DNA from: Gigaspora margarita
Taxonomy: Eukaryota; Glomeromycota; Glomeromycetes; Diversisporales; Gigasporaceae
DNA: 64,000 nt
NCBI GenBank assembly: GCA_009809945.1
Contig: WTPW01000549.1
Span: 76,119 to 140,118, forward strand
Direction of reading: 5' to 3'
Under the pieces are notes generated by a model. The model was given only the letters and a program-made list of their open reading frames with translations. It was not told the DNA's origin and did no database searches. Position 1 is the stretch's first letter; the number at the start of each line of letters is the position of its first letter. The position numbers were made by a program, and so were the translations under genes. Below, in pieces: positions 61,342 through 64,000 of the stretch.

Positions 61342-61842
61342 CAGAGTTGACAAATAGACCAATTTGGTCAATTTGACCAAAATTTTTGCTATTATTAAAA
61401 AAAGTTTTAGTTAATATTTTTTAAAAAAATAAAATTATTATTAGTTAAGGTTAGGGTTCGAACTATTATTAAGGTTAGGGTTAGAGGGCATATATATATG
61501 CAAAATTAAGCATTAAAAACTTTTAATTAGAAGCCCAAGACTAGTTTACATAATAAAATTTCAAGATATTTAAAATTTTTGTAATTTTTCCTAATTTTCG
61601 TTCGTTTTTGTTGCACAAGATCCTGTGACCTAATTGGTCAATCATATTAACCTGGCGATATAGCAACCTGCGATATTTTATCAACATCCATTATTAAAGT
61701 TTATTTTTAATTAAAAATTTATATTATAGTTTCTTAAATAATTTATTAAAGTAAATTAAATAGCAATAATTTTGTTTAAAAAATTTTAATAATAAATATA
61801 ATTTTGGTCAAATTAGTCAAACTGGTTTATTTGTCAAATCTG
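61342..61842. mobile_element. 501-bp hAT MITE
   Basis: Ends CAGAGTTGACAAATA and, on the other strand, CAGATTTGACAAATA continue as about 45 bp of inverted repeat (GGTCAATTTGACCAAAATT). The perfect 8-bp duplication AGTATAAT lies at 61334-61341 and 61843-61850. The interior contains two short GGTTAGGGTT stretches, not a telomere. Confidence 0.93.
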
Positions 61843-62040
61843 AGTATAATAGTATAGAGAACAGTCAACCGATTAAATTACACATGGTTAAAGAAGAGAC
61901 AATTTCAAAATTTTCTAATGTAGAAAACAAGATACAGGCTAATTTTTTTTAGAAATTCTAAAAGATTCAACCATTTTAAACAGGAAACATAATGGTAGCT
62001 ACACTGTATTATACTGTATTATACAATATTATACCTAGTG

Positions 62041-63050
62041 TAACGGTTGATTGGGAGAGCGGGTAAAACAATATAGACAATAGTGCCAATTTACACTCCA
62101 ACCGTGTACGGGGAGAGAGATATAAATATAAGAATAGGAAAGTCGAATATGCAATCAGTGGAGACCAAAGAGATGATCTATCACTGATTCACCACAATAA
62201 AATAAAGATGCGGAGGCTGGCGATGCTAATATCGAAGATATCAATAAAATGATATCAATAAAATAATTATAAGATATGATTTAAATGGAAGGTGGGATCA
62301 AAATGGGTATCACGGGATTTAGGGTAGTCCGATAATTGGTCGGAGTTCGATCAGGTGATATCGATGTAAGTAGGTTTAAGATTTTCACGCAGGTGCAGGA
62401 ATTTTATTGAAAGGATAAGGTGAGTTCTAAATCAACTAACAAAGATAGGGGAATCTAAAAGAGACAACGTTTTCCACATAAATATTCAAGCTAAAAGACT
62501 TTACTATAGACCATTCGATCTACCGATACGAGTCACGTGCACAATTGCGAAAGATTAACAAAGTCACGTTAACCGAGAATTCGAGTCTTAATAAATGCCG
62601 ATTCGAGGTTACAAGTCAATTCAGTCCGTCGAATTGAGTTACGAAGGGTTTTATTAAAGTTAAAGTCGAATTCAAGTATAAGTATAATTTCTTTATTTAA
62701 GGGTAAAAAGTCAAAAGGATTTATTCAATAATAACAAGGGAAGGGAATTCTTTTTTATTAAAAAAAGACAATCGAACTAACTTCCTTGGCCTTAAATTTG
62801 GGGCCTTTATATACATGTTAGGCTTTGGCTACGTCTACTTAACTACGACTACGTTAACTTCAAGATCATTACGTTTACACCATAATTACTACATTTACTT
62901 CATTACCACTACGCTGGGGCTTATGCTTATTTTGCAATCCCCCCAACTAGTATGCAGCCTCAACTACGCCCACGCAGTGGGCTGTTTGAGCCTACATTGG
63001 CTCAACAGGTTTAAACGACTACGTTCACGTAGCCACTCTTATGATTAATA
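62041..63050. other. GC-richer tract of unknown origin
   Basis: Composition and complexity differ from the rest of the window, with many CG dinucleotides. CTACGTTCACGTAG-like and ACTACG iterations occur at 62830-63035, and TTTATATACATG at 62806. No tRNA head, terminal repeat pair or protein domain was found. A repeat fragment (for instance an old retrotransposon terminal region) or a host regulatory region are both possible. Confidence 0.35.
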
Positions 63051-63299
63051 CGCCTGGCATGAGATTCATATGTTTAAGCCACCAAGCCACCCATCATTAC
63101 TATTTTAGTATAAGTTATAAAATACTTGAAAAATTTATAATTCTACCAAATTGGGGCGGTAATTCATAATTCAATAGGAGTCGCCGGCAATTCACCGCGA
63201 AAATAGGATTTTATTTACAATAATACTAATAATAAATAAAAAAAATAAAAATAAAAATTAATCTTTGTTACACTAGTAACATACGACTAGTGATGTGCC

Positions 63300-63349
63300 A
63301 CGTACAGTACTATACGTACAGTACTGTACGTACTGTACGTACTGTACGC
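63300..63349. repeat. Short GTACTGTACGTAC palindromic tandem repeat
   Basis: The self-complementary unit GTACTGTAC is repeated about five times within 50 bp. It can form cruciform-like hairpins. Confidence 0.75.
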
Positions 63350-63439
63350 TAAAATTTTTGCCGATCATTTATTAAGAGTGCCTGCCTGATGTGCCAATTG
63401 ACCAATCAAATTCGTTAATTGATCAACACAGATAATTCC

Positions 63440-63680
63440 CGAAGAAGCTTTCGACTTTGACTTACGCTTTGATTTTCACTTTGACTCTCGCTTTGACTTT
63501 CACATTGACTTTCACTTTGACTCTCACTTTGACTTCGCTTTAATTTTCGTTTTGACTTTGATTTTCGCTTTGACTCTCCTTGCTTTGATTTGATCTTCAA
63601 CTTTTATTTTGGCTTTCACTATGACTTCACTCTAATTTTTATTTTACTTTGATCTTCTCTTTGACTTTCGTTTTTTGACT
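63440..63680. repeat. 12-bp minisatellite CTTTGACTTTCA
   Basis: About twenty degenerate 6- or 12-bp units (TTTGACTTTCAC, TTTGACTCTCGC) in tandem. The minus strand reads as a Ser/Gln/Lys-rich open stretch, which is a by-product of the period. Confidence 0.85.
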
Positions 63681-63854
63681 TTCACTTATATTTCGAGAAT
63701 TTTTTCCGTGTTGAATTCACAAAAATATAATTTTGATCAATCAATCGTTTAAATAAGTTATTTAAGTTTAATGAATATTTTATACTTTGCTTCTTGTTTA
63801 TTAATGTTAATTTAGCTAATTAGGCCAGACCAAGTTGATTATGTGTTTTACATT

Positions 63855-63882
63855 ACCCCCCCACCCCCCCCCTCCTCAGAGC
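63855..63882. repeat. Poly-C tract
   Basis: Two runs of seven to nine C's separated by single A/T bases, strikingly unlike the AT-rich surroundings. Confidence 0.7.
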
Positions 63883-64000
63883 TCCTCCTCTCCCTCATAG
63901 TAAAAAAAATTTAGATAAATATACATAGGGCTACAGGATATTTCGGAAAATTTTTATACAGTCATGGAACAATTCGGAAAAATTTTTTTTTTGAAAAAAA

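Noticed and set aside
61440-61495. GGTTAGGGTT stretches resembling telomere repeats
   Set aside because: There are only two short, separated occurrences, both inside a hAT MITE with clear ends.
63415-63600. Ser/Gln/Lys-rich open stretch resembling an RS-type protein
   Set aside because: It results from the 12-bp minisatellite; any frame of this repeat would be similarly biased.

Overview
The window is very AT-rich eukaryotic DNA packed with short inverted-repeat transposons, foldback elements, tRNA-headed retroposons and a decayed LINE. Its protein genes have short GT-AG introns (65-94 bp in the sacsin-like gene, 75 bp in the kinase) and belong to families greatly expanded in arbuscular mycorrhizal fungi: long Sel1-repeat proteins joined to a TKL-like kinase, giant sacsin-like proteins, and BTB-TLDc proteins. 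I infer a Glomeromycotina fungus; the genus cannot be told from this stretch.

Layout. 1-8.0 kb: non-coding, made of hAT-like non-autonomous elements, several nested, a tRNA-derived SINE and a TA-flanked foldback element. 8.8-12.4 kb: a small secreted-peptide gene of remarkable build. One signal-peptide exon is followed by 25 microexons (24 of 3 nt and one of 6 nt), each between AG and GT, and by a short last exon. Read in order they give a signal peptide, a Lys-Arg site and a 30-residue six-cysteine knottin-like peptide that stops right after the last cysteine. 12.9-19.7 kb: foldback elements, a 210-bp duplication around a single N (probably an assembly join), a BED-finger remnant and hAT-like MITEs. 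20.2-26.3 kb: a Sel1-repeat/kinase gene on the plus strand with one frameshift and two in-frame stops. 27-31 kb: a small hAT-like MITE and a decayed LINE on the minus strand.

31.2-46.5 kb: one array of palindromic repeats opened by successive insertions. The largest is an 11-kb block (about 35.0-46.0 kb) that splits a foldback element and itself holds a retrocopy-like insertion with 15-bp target-site duplications, a mariner-like MITE, minisatellites and another SINE. 46.9-49.0 kb: a long SINE and hairpin repeats. 49.5-58.6 kb (minus strand): a six-exon sacsin-like gene with two HSP90-type ATPase modules, continuous at its 3' end with BTB and TLDc coding sequence; a homopolymer frameshift, an in-frame TAA and further frameshifts interrupt it. 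58.7-64 kb: more MITEs, minisatellites and a GC-richer tract I could not assign.

The genes do not form a pathway. The strongest candidate for an undescribed system is the knottin-like gene, in which 26 consecutive introns nearly all interrupt successive codons at the same phase.
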